The position numbers were made by a program, and so were the translations under genes. From assembly GCF_020618475.1 (NCBI RefSeq), contig NZ_CP085337.1, positions 744,001-808,000 of the forward strand: 64,000 nt of DNA, in the 5' to 3' direction. This DNA comes from Haladaptatus halobius. Its GTDB lineage: Archaea > Halobacteriota > Halobacteria > Halobacteriales > Haladaptataceae. The notes under the pieces were generated by a model that did no database searches, was not told the DNA's origin, and saw only the letters and a list, made by a program, of their open reading frames with translations. Every line of letters begins with the position of its first letter. Position 1 is the stretch's first letter. Below, piece by piece: positions 1 through 6,787 of the stretch.

Positions 1-1067
1 AGCAACCGCGGGAGATCGGCCGTCACGAGGCTCGACAATGCATTGAACAGCGTGTCGGCTGTGCTCATCACCAACACGAGCGCGAGCAAGAGGACGCTGA
101 GGACGATCCACTCTGCGACGGTGCCTTCGAGCAGAACGAAAAAGGCGATTCCAGCGTTGTAATTCTCACTGCCGAACTGAGTGACGACATCGGCGTGGCC
201 GACTGCAACGACGCCGAGGAGCGTGGCCAAGAGGAGAATTAGGCCGTTGGTGACGGTCGCGGTACGGAATCCTCGCTCGATCGTGTCGGATCCGTCAGCG
301 GCGTAAATACGCTGCCACCACGTTTGATTGATGAGTTCCGCGCCGAGAATCGCGAAAACCAGCGCGACGCCGAACCTGATCCCCGGAACGAACCCGGGAT
401 CGAGGAGCGTGGAGTCCGCAGACACGATCCCCTCGTAAACGCCGCTGGGTCCGCCGAGTACGAGTACGACCGTGACGATACTCACGACGAGTAGTGGGAG
501 GATCAACAGCATCTGTATCGTGTCGGTGACGATGCTCGCCCGGAGGCCACCGTACCCGGTGTACAGCAGGACGAACCCGCCGACGAGAACCGCCGTCTGC
601 CATTGAGGAACTCCCGCCACGTGGTGGAGCGCCAGCGAGATCCCGGTCAACTCCGCAGCGAGGAATACGAACATATAGAGGACGCTGACAGCGATCACGA
701 ACGCGTACATCGCGCCGCCGTACCGCGCGTAGGCGTACTCGGTGAGCGAATGGCCTTCCGGAATCACCTGGCGGATCCGCGGGCCGAGTTTCGAGTACGC
801 GAGCATCGGAATGGCCTCACCGACCCCGTAGCCCGCCACGGCCGCGATTCCGTAGAGGGCGCCGGCTTCCGGGGCCGAGAGGAGGATCCAAACACCCATG
901 ACTGAGGCGATGAGCGTGGCCGACGTCTGCCCTTCGCCGGTCGAATCGCGTGCAGTGATGAGATCCTCGACGGACTCGACCCTACCTCGCGAGAACCAAA
1001 TCCCGACCCCGGTAAAGACTGCGAGCGTCGCGACCGTCAGTCCGAGCGCGACGGTGGAACTAACCAT
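1..1067 (-). CDS. Sodium:solute symporter (SSF family), 3' end outside window
   Basis: The minus-strand frame from the ATG at 1067 runs unbroken to the window edge, about 355 residues of a polytopic membrane protein. It begins MVSSTVALGLTVATLAVF and contains the SSF-like stretches GYGVGEAIPMLAYSKLGPR, TEYAYARYGG and NQTWWQRIYAAD, with roughly nine hydrophobic helices visible. The start codon overlaps the last 8 nt of the upstream tenA gene, so the two are translationally coupled. SSF proteins import solutes with sodium. The two upstream TenA genes suggest a thiamin-related pyrimidine as substrate, like the ThiV-type SSF transporters predicted by comparative genomics. The family is clear; the substrate is inference. 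Confidence 0.85.
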   Translation of the reverse strand, partial: MVSSTVALGLTVATLAVFTGVGIWFSRGRVESVEDLITARDSTGEGQTSATLIASVMGVWILLSAPEAGALYGIAAVAGYGVGEAIPMLAYSKLGPRIRQVIPEGHSLTEYAYARYGGAMYAFVIAVSVLYMFVFLAAELTGISLALHHVAGVPQWQTAVLVGGFVLLYTGYGGLRASIVTDTIQMLLILPLLVVSIVTVVLVLGGPSGVYEGIVSADSTLLDPGFVPGIRFGVALVFAILGAELINQTWWQRIYAADGSDTIERGFRTATVTNGLILLLATLLGVVAVGHADVVTQFGSENYNAGIAFFVLLEGTVAEWIVLSVLLLALVLVMSTADTLFNALSSLVTADLPRL

Positions 1068-1815
1068 CACTTCTCCCCCCTGCGACTTCCATCGCACTTT
1101 CGGGGTCGTATGCCGCGTCGAAAAAGGCGACCTCTAGCGACACCGTTCTCCGGAAGAGTCGTTCGATTCGTCGCTGACGACGGGGCGAGGCAGCCTCGCC
1201 TTCTCGATCGAGTTCGTCGCGGAGCCACGTCACGAAGGTCTCGAACTCCTCGTTGGCGTGGAGGTCAATCCACTCTGCGAAATAAAAGCGCGAGGGTGAC
1301 TTGTCTTCGACGGCGGTGGCCCACTCTAAGTAAATCCACTCCGCCGGGAGGAGAACCGCGAGCGTCTCGCCGTACCCGCCTTCCCTTGCGGCTCGCTCTA
1401 AGAGATCCTCGAACGTCCGCATCGTGGGGGTCAACTCGGGATCTGCGTGCTCGGCTTCCGGAATGTCAAGTGCCTCGAAGGAGCGCTCGAAGTAGTCGTT
1501 CTCGTCGGCGGTGAGCGTCCCGAGAAAGTCGACGAATCGTGACTTCGATTCCATAGTTGGTGCGTCTCCAACAGCATGTCCGAAGATCCCGACGAGCGTC
1601 TCGACGAAGGCGTAGTCCTGTACTAGATACCGCCGGAAGACCTTATCGTCGAGGTTTTCAGTTCCGAGTTCGCGCGTGAACCGATGGGTCGTTGCGTTCG
1701 ACCACTCCGGTTGCGCACGTTCGCGAAGCCAGTTGGTGAACCCGGCTGTCTCGTGTGCCTCGGCGTACTCCTCGAATGTGTCAAGTCGTCTTTCGGTGTC
1801 GGCACCGCGGGTCAT
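1060..1815 (-). CDS. tenA: TenA-family aminopyrimidine hydrolase lacking the catalytic Cys (TenA_E-like)
   Basis: 251 residues starting at the ATG that overlaps the stop of the upstream tenA (ATGA); an in-frame ATG 9 nt earlier is less likely. The TenA fold signature is present: RRYLVQDYAFVETLVGIFGH with Asp67, and near the C-terminus LEVAFFDAAY. Where TenA_C proteins have Cys after Leu-Pro, this one reads LLPAEWIYLEW, with Ala158 followed by Glu159. That matches the TenA_E subgroup, whose characterised plant members hydrolyse N-formyl-aminoHMP and aminoHMP. It is the second gene of a three-gene unit between a Cys-containing TenA and an SSF transporter. The C-terminus is slightly longer than usual. 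Confidence 0.85.
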   Translation of the reverse strand: MTRGADTERRLDTFEEYAEAHETAGFTNWLRERAQPEWSNATTHRFTRELGTENLDDKVFRRYLVQDYAFVETLVGIFGHAVGDAPTMESKSRFVDFLGTLTADENDYFERSFEALDIPEAEHADPELTPTMRTFEDLLERAAREGGYGETLAVLLPAEWIYLEWATAVEDKSPSRFYFAEWIDLHANEEFETFVTWLRDELDREGEAASPRRQRRIERLFRRTVSLEVAFFDAAYDPESAMEVAGGRSDG

Positions 1816-2477
1816 ACTGACCACTCCTCCCGTCGCCAGGCGGCGTCCCAGAAGCGGTACTCGTACCGGGCCGACGTTCGAAATAGATTCTGAAACCGCT
1901 CACGTTCGGCCTCGCTTTTATCCCTGGCCACGTCATTCATCAAGTCCTTGCACCACGTCGTGAGTTCCGTGAACTCATCACCTGCGTACATCTCAACCCA
2001 CGTAGCATACCGGTCATCAGCGGGCAGTCCGCGCGCCGCAAGTCGCTTTCCCGTCTCGTTGAAGCCCCACATGCATGGCAAGAGTGCAGCCACGAGATCG
2101 CCGAACGTCCCCGTGGTCGCGGTGCGCACGAGGAAGTCGGTATATGCCCTCGTGGTGGGTGATGGTTCGGTAGTCTCAAGTTCGGTCTCCGAGATGCCGA
2201 AATTGGCCGCATACTCGCGGTGGAGATCCATTTCGGTATTTATTGTCGACTCAAGCAGCTCCGCGAACGTTCCCATGCGTTCGAGGTTGGGGGCCTTCGT
2301 TGCACCGTGGGCAAACATCCGCGCGTAGTCGATCAAGTAGACGTAGTCCTGCCTGACCCAGTATTTGAATGGCTCCTCATCGAGGGTACCCGCCCCTAGC
2401 TCTTCGACCATCGGATGCTCCAAAATAGCTTCCCAAATCGGTTCGGCCACCGGTTCAAGGTCGTACGTGAAGCTCAT
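1812..2477 (-). CDS. tenA: Thiaminase II / aminopyrimidine aminohydrolase TenA (TenA_C type)
   Basis: 221 residues, the usual TenA length. Residues align with Bacillus subtilis TenA active-site positions: Asp44 in WVRQDYVYLID, Tyr112, Cys135 in ALLPCMWGF, Tyr164 and Glu206 in YEYRFWDAAW. TenA_C enzymes hydrolyse aminomethyl-HMP, a thiamin breakdown product, to HMP for thiamin resynthesis in the cytoplasm. The frame is open further upstream, but the ATG at 2477 fits the family and has a TATA-like element GGTTATATTAAC at about 2509-2520, leaving a leader of roughly 9 nt. This is the first gene of the salvage operon. Confidence 0.9.
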   Translation of the reverse strand: MSFTYDLEPVAEPIWEAILEHPMVEELGAGTLDEEPFKYWVRQDYVYLIDYARMFAHGATKAPNLERMGTFAELLESTINTEMDLHREYAANFGISETELETTEPSPTTRAYTDFLVRTATTGTFGDLVAALLPCMWGFNETGKRLAARGLPADDRYATWVEMYAGDEFTELTTWCKDLMNDVARDKSEAERERFQNLFRTSARYEYRFWDAAWRREEWSV

Positions 2478-3080
2478 GTCCTGCCGTAAGTACTCGGTGT
2501 TAATATAACCATGTAATACAACCCAGTTGTTGAAAGGGCGTGAACCGTTACTAGATACTAGCGAAGCTACTCCATTTTCCTCCGACTGACGATTTCTACA
2601 GGTGGAGCAGGCCGAGTGGCTCGAGGTCACACTCTGATCCGGTTGGACGCATCAAAGAGAACGAGTGCGACATTGATCTCGTTAGTGAGCGTGGCGAGGA
2701 GATTGGCTAATGCGGTGCAGAACGAATTCGTGTTAAGCAATTTGCATGCGCCTAGAGATGCAGAAGAATACGTCGTAGGCTGCCTGAAAATTCCGACCCT
2801 GGAGGTCTCGCCAGTGTTCTTGGAACCGCACCCAGGAGCACGGAGAGGGCCGGAAGTAGAGGTGTCGCGGGAGCTGCCTGGTGTTCAGGGAGCTGATGGT
2901 GTGTCTACCTCGAACTCCTAACCTGTCGACGTCCGTCATGTGCCTCTGACCTCGATTCGACAGGAGTGGTGGCCGAGTTTCCTCGACCCAATTCGGCCAA
3001 TGAACGGACGGTAAAAAGAAATTCTGACCAGTTCCTCAAAACCTTATCGTCGTTCGAATCTAAACATCTGTGTACTATCG
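2478..3080. other. Non-coding or decayed stretch upstream of tenA
   Basis: The segment carries the tenA promoter at its left end. The remaining ~550 bases hold only short open frames on both strands, with no recognisable domain and no promoter-to-start spacing that would support one. It borders an IS-damaged zone, so it may be gene debris, but I cannot name any parent gene. Confidence 0.5.
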
Positions 3081-3341
3081 TTACGGGGTTAGCCGCCGAG
3101 CATCCTCCGTCGAAATTGTACGCAGAACGAGGGCGTTCTCTCGAATCGCGGCATCGATAATTACACCCTCGATCCCAATTCCGATACCTTCGACCGAATC
3201 GACCTCCGCTCCGTATAGGTTGACGGTAAAGAAAATCTCGTCATCTCTACAGGTGACTCTACTGGGTTTTACGAGCACGACACCCGCATCTCTATAGTCT
3301 CGGTATTGGTTACATCCTCTCGATATAGGATTCATTATCAA
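3081..3341 (-). CDS. Hypothetical small protein
   Basis: 86 residues beginning MIMNPISRGCNQYRDYRD; a second in-frame ATG lies at 3335. The C-terminal half (VVLVKPSRVTCRDDEIFF onward) has the alternating hydrophobic pattern of a small beta-rich domain, but I do not recognise the family. A TATA-like TAATATATTA at about 3362-3371 lies 26-30 nt before the start, which would give a leaderless transcript. The gene would be divergent from the truncated Tat-leader frame at 3396. The evidence is a plausible promoter and composition only. Confidence 0.35.
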   Translation of the reverse strand: MIMNPISRGCNQYRDYRDAGVVLVKPSRVTCRDDEIFFTVNLYGAEVDSVEGIGIGIEGVIIDAAIRENALVLRTISTEDARRLTP

Positions 3342-3395
3342 CGGATCAGTATTATAAAGAGTAATATATTAGTAAATTAATCGATCGCTTGCCTC

Positions 3396-3455
3396 ATGTC
3401 AGACAGCACGGAGCAAAACGGGCATGATATTGATCGACGTACGGCACTCAATTGA
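3396..3455 (+). pseudogene. N-terminal Tat-leader fragment of an exported protein, cut by the IS element
   Basis: The ATG at 3396 opens MSDSTEQNGHDIDRRTALN and then a stop. The DRRTAL segment is the start of a twin-arginine signal such as those of haloarchaeal lipoproteins, but the hydrophobic core is missing. The frame runs directly into the right end of the TnpB element (ATTGACCTCCTCCCGCG at 3451). An AT-rich TATA-like element lies at about 3369-3380. No continuation is recognisable on the far side of the element, so the rest of the gene has been lost. Confidence 0.6.
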
Positions 3456-3461
3456 CCTCCT

Positions 3462-3481
3462 CCCGCGCCTAAAGACGCGGG
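3462..3481 (-). repeat. Right-end hairpin of the TnpB element (candidate omega-RNA 3' structure)
   Basis: CCCGCG at 3462-3467 pairs with CGCGGG at 3476-3481 across the loop CCTAAAGA. It lies just beyond the 3' end of tnpB on the transcribed strand, where TnpB guide RNAs end their scaffold and run into flanking guide sequence. The 6-bp GC-only stem is seen directly; its role in an RNA is inferred from TnpB biology. Confidence 0.6.
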
Positions 3482-3526
3482 AATCCCACCATGGGATTTC
3501 AGGCCGTCCGATACGACCCTAAGGTT

Positions 3527-4762
3527 TCAAGACGCATACGTTCCAAGCGTCGCCTGCTGGGAGTCAGCATCGGCTTGGCTGTCTTGCGGGACGGTCAAAC
3601 GTCCCCCTTCCTCAGCCGAGTCATCGCCACTCGTGTGTTCTCTTGAGTGACTCTCTCCGCTGAGGTAGCGGTCTGCGATATTGAGCGCGGCGTTAACGTC
3701 TGCTTGGTACTCCGAAACCCAACACTCCGAATTGGAACACTTGAACGTCGTCTGCTTCGGACGGTAGCCCTGTTCTCCACAACAGTGGCACGTCTTCGAG
3801 GTGTACGCAGGATTCACCGTCTCTACGCGGATCCATTTCTCAGCCGCCTTGTAGCGAATCTGAGCATGCATCTTGGCGAATCCCCATCCGTGGAGACGGC
3901 GGTTCATGAACGCGCCGTAGTCCATATTTTCCCGTATGTGTGTCAGGTCTTCCAGCACCAACACGGGATTATCGAATTGGTCGGCGTAGGCGACGACCTC
4001 CGACGTAACTGTGTGGAGGATGTGGTCGATGTGTCTCCACAATTCGTCGCCGTAGGACTCAGCGATTCGCCCACTTCCACGTTGCTGAAGACGGCGAGTG
4101 GCCGTAAAATACGTCTCACGGAGTTGCCGTACTCGCTTGCCTTCATCGTTCCAGAGGTTGGGTGCAGTCGGGGAACCGCGCTCGTCACGGTGACACACCG
4201 TTAACAAAGAGGCTTCCCCGATATCTACCCCAATCGGCGTCTCCGCCGAACTGGTTTCTCGCTCTTCTACGTCTCGCGTGGCGACGATGTGAAAGTACCA
4301 CTCGCCGTCTCGGTCGAACAACCGACACTCGCCCATCTTCGCGTCGCCCACATACAATGCTTCAAGCCAATCCCGCTGTTCGGGATTGATTTGGGCAGGT
4401 ATCCAGAGGTAGTAGTCGTCGTGGTGCGGGATTTTGACGTACCACTCGATAGCGTTCTGTGGCTTGTGGTCGAGTTTCGGGCCTTCGTTCGTGAACCGAA
4501 CAGGGTGGTCGTCCTTCAACTCCTTGGCGTCGTAGCTTCCACCACAGAGTTGTGGGACATACTGCTTGAGCGCGTTCTTCGCGTAACCGCTCAGGTCGTA
4601 GTTGACCACTACGTCGTTCGCCGCCGTCTGTGTGGTACAGTCAGCGTTGAACGCGGCTTCGAGTGCTTGTTGGTAGGCTTGTTTCGTCTCACAGAGTTTC
4701 CGATGCTTGTGAGTATTCGGGTTCACAAGTTTGAGTTCCAGTGTCTCTGTGAGCTCGGTCAT
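3527..4762 (-). CDS. tnpB: RNA-guided endonuclease TnpB (OrfB)
   Basis: 411 residues, full length for TnpB. The RuvC-like triad is visible: Asp180 in GVDIGEAS, Glu271 in LVLEDLTHIRE and Asp355 in EYQADVNAALNIA. A four-Cys zinc finger sits between the last two, with Cys325 and Cys328 in KTCHCCG and Cys342 and Cys347 in CSNSEC. TnpB uses a transposon-derived guide RNA to cut DNA at donor sites and so favours element retention. The start lies 1 nt after the stop of the DUF2080 gene. An acidic, Ser/Asp/Gln-rich tail of about 45 residues follows the RuvC core. No disabling change is seen. Confidence 0.92.
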   Translation of the reverse strand: MTELTETLELKLVNPNTHKHRKLCETKQAYQQALEAAFNADCTTQTAANDVVVNYDLSGYAKNALKQYVPQLCGGSYDAKELKDDHPVRFTNEGPKLDHKPQNAIEWYVKIPHHDDYYLWIPAQINPEQRDWLEALYVGDAKMGECRLFDRDGEWYFHIVATRDVEERETSSAETPIGVDIGEASLLTVCHRDERGSPTAPNLWNDEGKRVRQLRETYFTATRRLQQRGSGRIAESYGDELWRHIDHILHTVTSEVVAYADQFDNPVLVLEDLTHIRENMDYGAFMNRRLHGWGFAKMHAQIRYKAAEKWIRVETVNPAYTSKTCHCCGEQGYRPKQTTFKCSNSECWVSEYQADVNAALNIADRYLSGESHSREHTSGDDSAEEGGRLTVPQDSQADADSQQATLGTYAS

Positions 4763-4763
4763 A

Positions 4764-4916
4764 TTAGTCGTCCTGTTCTGTTGGTTCTGAAGTGCGTACC
4801 ACTTTCACATCCGCTCCACGCCATCGCTTTGGAACGGTGACGTGGGCGCTATTCCCGAAGGGTTTGACTTCGCCATCGAGGACTTCCTCACCCTCGATCT
4901 CAAAGCGATTTACCAT
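4764..4916 (-). CDS. DUF2080-type transposase-associated small protein
   Basis: 50 residues: it starts MVNRFEIEGEEVLDG, continues VKPFGNSAHVTVPKRW and ends TEQDD. The SAHVTVPKRWRG segment resembles a short swapped-hairpin (AbrB-like) DNA-binding element. DUF2080 proteins are found directly upstream of tnpB in haloarchaeal IS1341-type elements, and here the stop codon is 1 nt before the tnpB ATG. TATA-like sequence lies upstream in the 4917-4950 AT-rich stretch. Its function in the element is not established; regulation of tnpB is one possibility. Confidence 0.8.
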   Translation of the reverse strand: MVNRFEIEGEEVLDGEVKPFGNSAHVTVPKRWRGADVKVVRTSEPTEQDD

Positions 4917-5009
4917 ACAATGGATATACATTAGATATACTTAGTATTATCGATTGGAAATCCAGCCGTGTACGGTACCGGAAAATGGACAGACTATGCC
5001 TATCGCTCG

Positions 5010-5031
5010 ACCTCCGCCTGAAGACGGAGGT
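5010..5031 (-). repeat. Orphan hairpin resembling a TnpB-element right end
   Basis: ACCTCCG at 5010-5016 pairs with CGGAGGT at 5025-5031 across CCTGAAGA, nearly the same loop as the right-end hairpin at 3462-3481 (CCTAAAGA) but with a different stem. It has the same orientation as that hairpin yet lies beyond the left end of the resident element. It may be the remaining right end of a second, deleted element, or part of the resident left end. Confidence 0.45.
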
Positions 5032-5054
5032 ATGCGCTATCGATCTCTATCAAT

Positions 5055-5396
5055 TCAACAGCGACGAAACGGCTTGCGATAGGCAGATGAAGAGTATGTG
5101 TACCCAAGTGCGTCCACGACTCCGAATAGGAGTTCGAAGATGACGATCGCAAGTAACACGATAGCGATGTTGATCGTCGCGACGGCCGCAATGACGGGAC
5201 TAGCGCCGAACTGCATTTGGGCGAAGATCCGCACAGGAATGGGCGTCATCCCTGCACCTTGCAGGAAGACAGCGATCTGAAGGTTTGAGTAACTCACCAC
5301 GAATGAGAAGATTGCTGCGGTGAGCAGGCCAGGGAGCAACGCTGGGAACGTAAAGATCGGGAATACAACTCTCCCGGTAGCATCGGTAACGCCTTC
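5055..5396 (-). pseudogene. ABC transporter permease relic (PotC-type), N-terminus missing
   Basis: Reading down from 5396, just after a TAA stop, the frame gives EGVTDATGRVVFPIF, LLPGLLTAAIFSFVVSYSN and, near the end, IVLLAIVIFELLFG, closing with PFRRC. The first part matches the cytoplasmic EAA-like loop and following helix of binding-protein-dependent permeases of the polyamine/iron type. Only about 110 of the usual 260-290 residues remain. No cognate ATPase or second permease is nearby. The promoter of the divergent binding-protein gene (5459) now occupies the break. Confidence 0.7.
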
Positions 5397-5458
5397 TTAA
5401 ACAAAGTTATGACGGTACATTATAAGACGGGTGAACTGGTAGTGAAAACACAGCTTCT

Positions 5459-6769
5459 ATGCCCTCGCGTCGTCTGTACCTCAAATCGGTCGTGGCAGCC
5501 AGTACCGGGGTTACTGGTGGTCTTGCAGGGTGTACTAATTTGCAGAAACAAGACCGAACGACAACAACGAGGCGGAAAAAGAAAAAAGAACAAACTCCGC
5601 TCGAAATCCAACATTCTTGGACATCTACTGTCGAAGAAGACGCCAGTCAGGCGCTCTTCGACGGCTTTCAGAAATCGCGTCCAGATGTTACGATTAACGA
5701 ACGAACGGTCGCTGGTCGGGCCGGCGGTGACCTACAAACGACGATCAAAAAGCGGATCATCGAAGATAATCCGCCCAGTTCATGGCAGGCATGGGCTGGG
5801 AAGAATCTACAAACATACGTCGAAGCAAAGGCGCTTACGAACCTCGACGATAGCTTCTGGGCGGGAGATGCGGGGTGGGATTCTTTTTCTGCCATCTCGA
5901 AGCGGCTGTCGAAAGTCGATGGGTCGTTCGTCGCCGTCCCGTTGAGCATTCACCGCCTCAACAATCTCTTTTACAACGTCGATATTTTGGAGGATGTAGG
6001 CGTCGACCCCGAAACGATAGACGGCCCCCACACACTCTTGAACGAGGTGGAAACGGTCGAAGAGGATAGTAAGGCAGAAGGACTGGTACACGCGACGAAA
6101 CACGTCTGGCCGACGATCGAGTTGTGGGAGTCGATGTTGGTAGGCACCCACGGCGTGGACACTCACCAGTCCATCGTGAACGGGAACGTACGGTCGCGGG
6201 AACGGGCAGTGAGGGACGCGCTCGAACTCGTTAATCAGTATCGCGACTACTCGCCACAAGCGCTTGCCCCAATCAACTGGCACAACGCGGCGAACCGGTT
6301 TCGAAACGGGAACATCGCATTCTTCCACCAAGGTGATTGGGCTGCGGCGGAGTTCATAAACGACGACGAGTTCGCGTTCGGAACAGACTGGGATTACGTT
6401 GAATTTCCGGGGACGGAAAACAAGTATCTCCTCAGTATGGATCTGTTCCCGTTTCCGAAAAACAACCCGTCCCCCGAGGTCACCGCTCGATTTTTACGGT
6501 ATGTCGGGTCGGTCGATGCTCAGAAACGATTCACACAGAAACGGGGCGCTATCCCGGCGAGAAAAGATGTACCACGAGCAGCATTCGCCCCCTTCTTCCG
6601 TCGCCAAATAGCTCAATTTCGGCGGGGGGAGACGCACCTTCCATCCATCGCACACGGACTAGCGATCGCCCCCGAACCCCGAACCAAACTGACGAATGCG
6701 ATGAAAGAGTTCACGTCGACGTGGGACGTCGACCAAACGGCCGGAAAGATAGCGGAAATATTCGATTGA
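5459..6769 (+). CDS. ABC transporter extracellular solute-binding lipoprotein (orphan)
   Basis: 436 residues. The N-terminus carries a Tat leader (SRRLYLKSV) and a lipobox LAGC, so the protein should be exported folded and lipid-anchored outside the membrane. The mature part has family 1 solute-binding features: TPLEIQHSWTS near the start, LFDGFQKSRPDVTINE, and the late KRGAIPARKDVPRAAFAPF. Substrate is not evident; sugars are usual for the family. A TATA-like ACATTATAAG at 5417-5426 is about 36 nt before the ATG. Its only transport neighbour is the permease relic at 5055-5396, so any working channel must be encoded elsewhere. Confidence 0.85.
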   Translation: MPSRRLYLKSVVAASTGVTGGLAGCTNLQKQDRTTTTRRKKKKEQTPLEIQHSWTSTVEEDASQALFDGFQKSRPDVTINERTVAGRAGGDLQTTIKKRIIEDNPPSSWQAWAGKNLQTYVEAKALTNLDDSFWAGDAGWDSFSAISKRLSKVDGSFVAVPLSIHRLNNLFYNVDILEDVGVDPETIDGPHTLLNEVETVEEDSKAEGLVHATKHVWPTIELWESMLVGTHGVDTHQSIVNGNVRSRERAVRDALELVNQYRDYSPQALAPINWHNAANRFRNGNIAFFHQGDWAAAEFINDDEFAFGTDWDYVEFPGTENKYLLSMDLFPFPKNNPSPEVTARFLRYVGSVDAQKRFTQKRGAIPARKDVPRAAFAPFFRRQIAQFRRGETHLPSIAHGLAIAPEPRTKLTNAMKEFTSTWDVDQTAGKIAEIFD

Positions 6770-6787
6770 ACGCTGGTAGGGTTCGTT

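Larger units (their letters stand above)
3451..4990 (-). mobile_element. IS1341-type (IS200/IS605 superfamily, TnpB-only) element
   Basis: The element carries a DUF2080-type small gene and tnpB but no TnpA (Y1 transposase). The right end, at low coordinate, is placed by the sequence ATTGACCTCCTCCCGCG and the hairpin at 3462-3481, which abut the interrupted Tat-leader frame. The left end is uncertain; I place it around 4920-5000 because I could not identify a terminal motif. Elements of this kind move only with TnpA supplied in trans. tnpB appears intact. Confidence 0.75.

Noticed and set aside
2596..2660. tRNA-like string GCAGGCCGAGTGGCTCGAGG
   Set aside because: The D-arm-like part resembles a Leu/Ser tRNA, but no acceptor stem, anticodon arm or T-arm can be folded around it.
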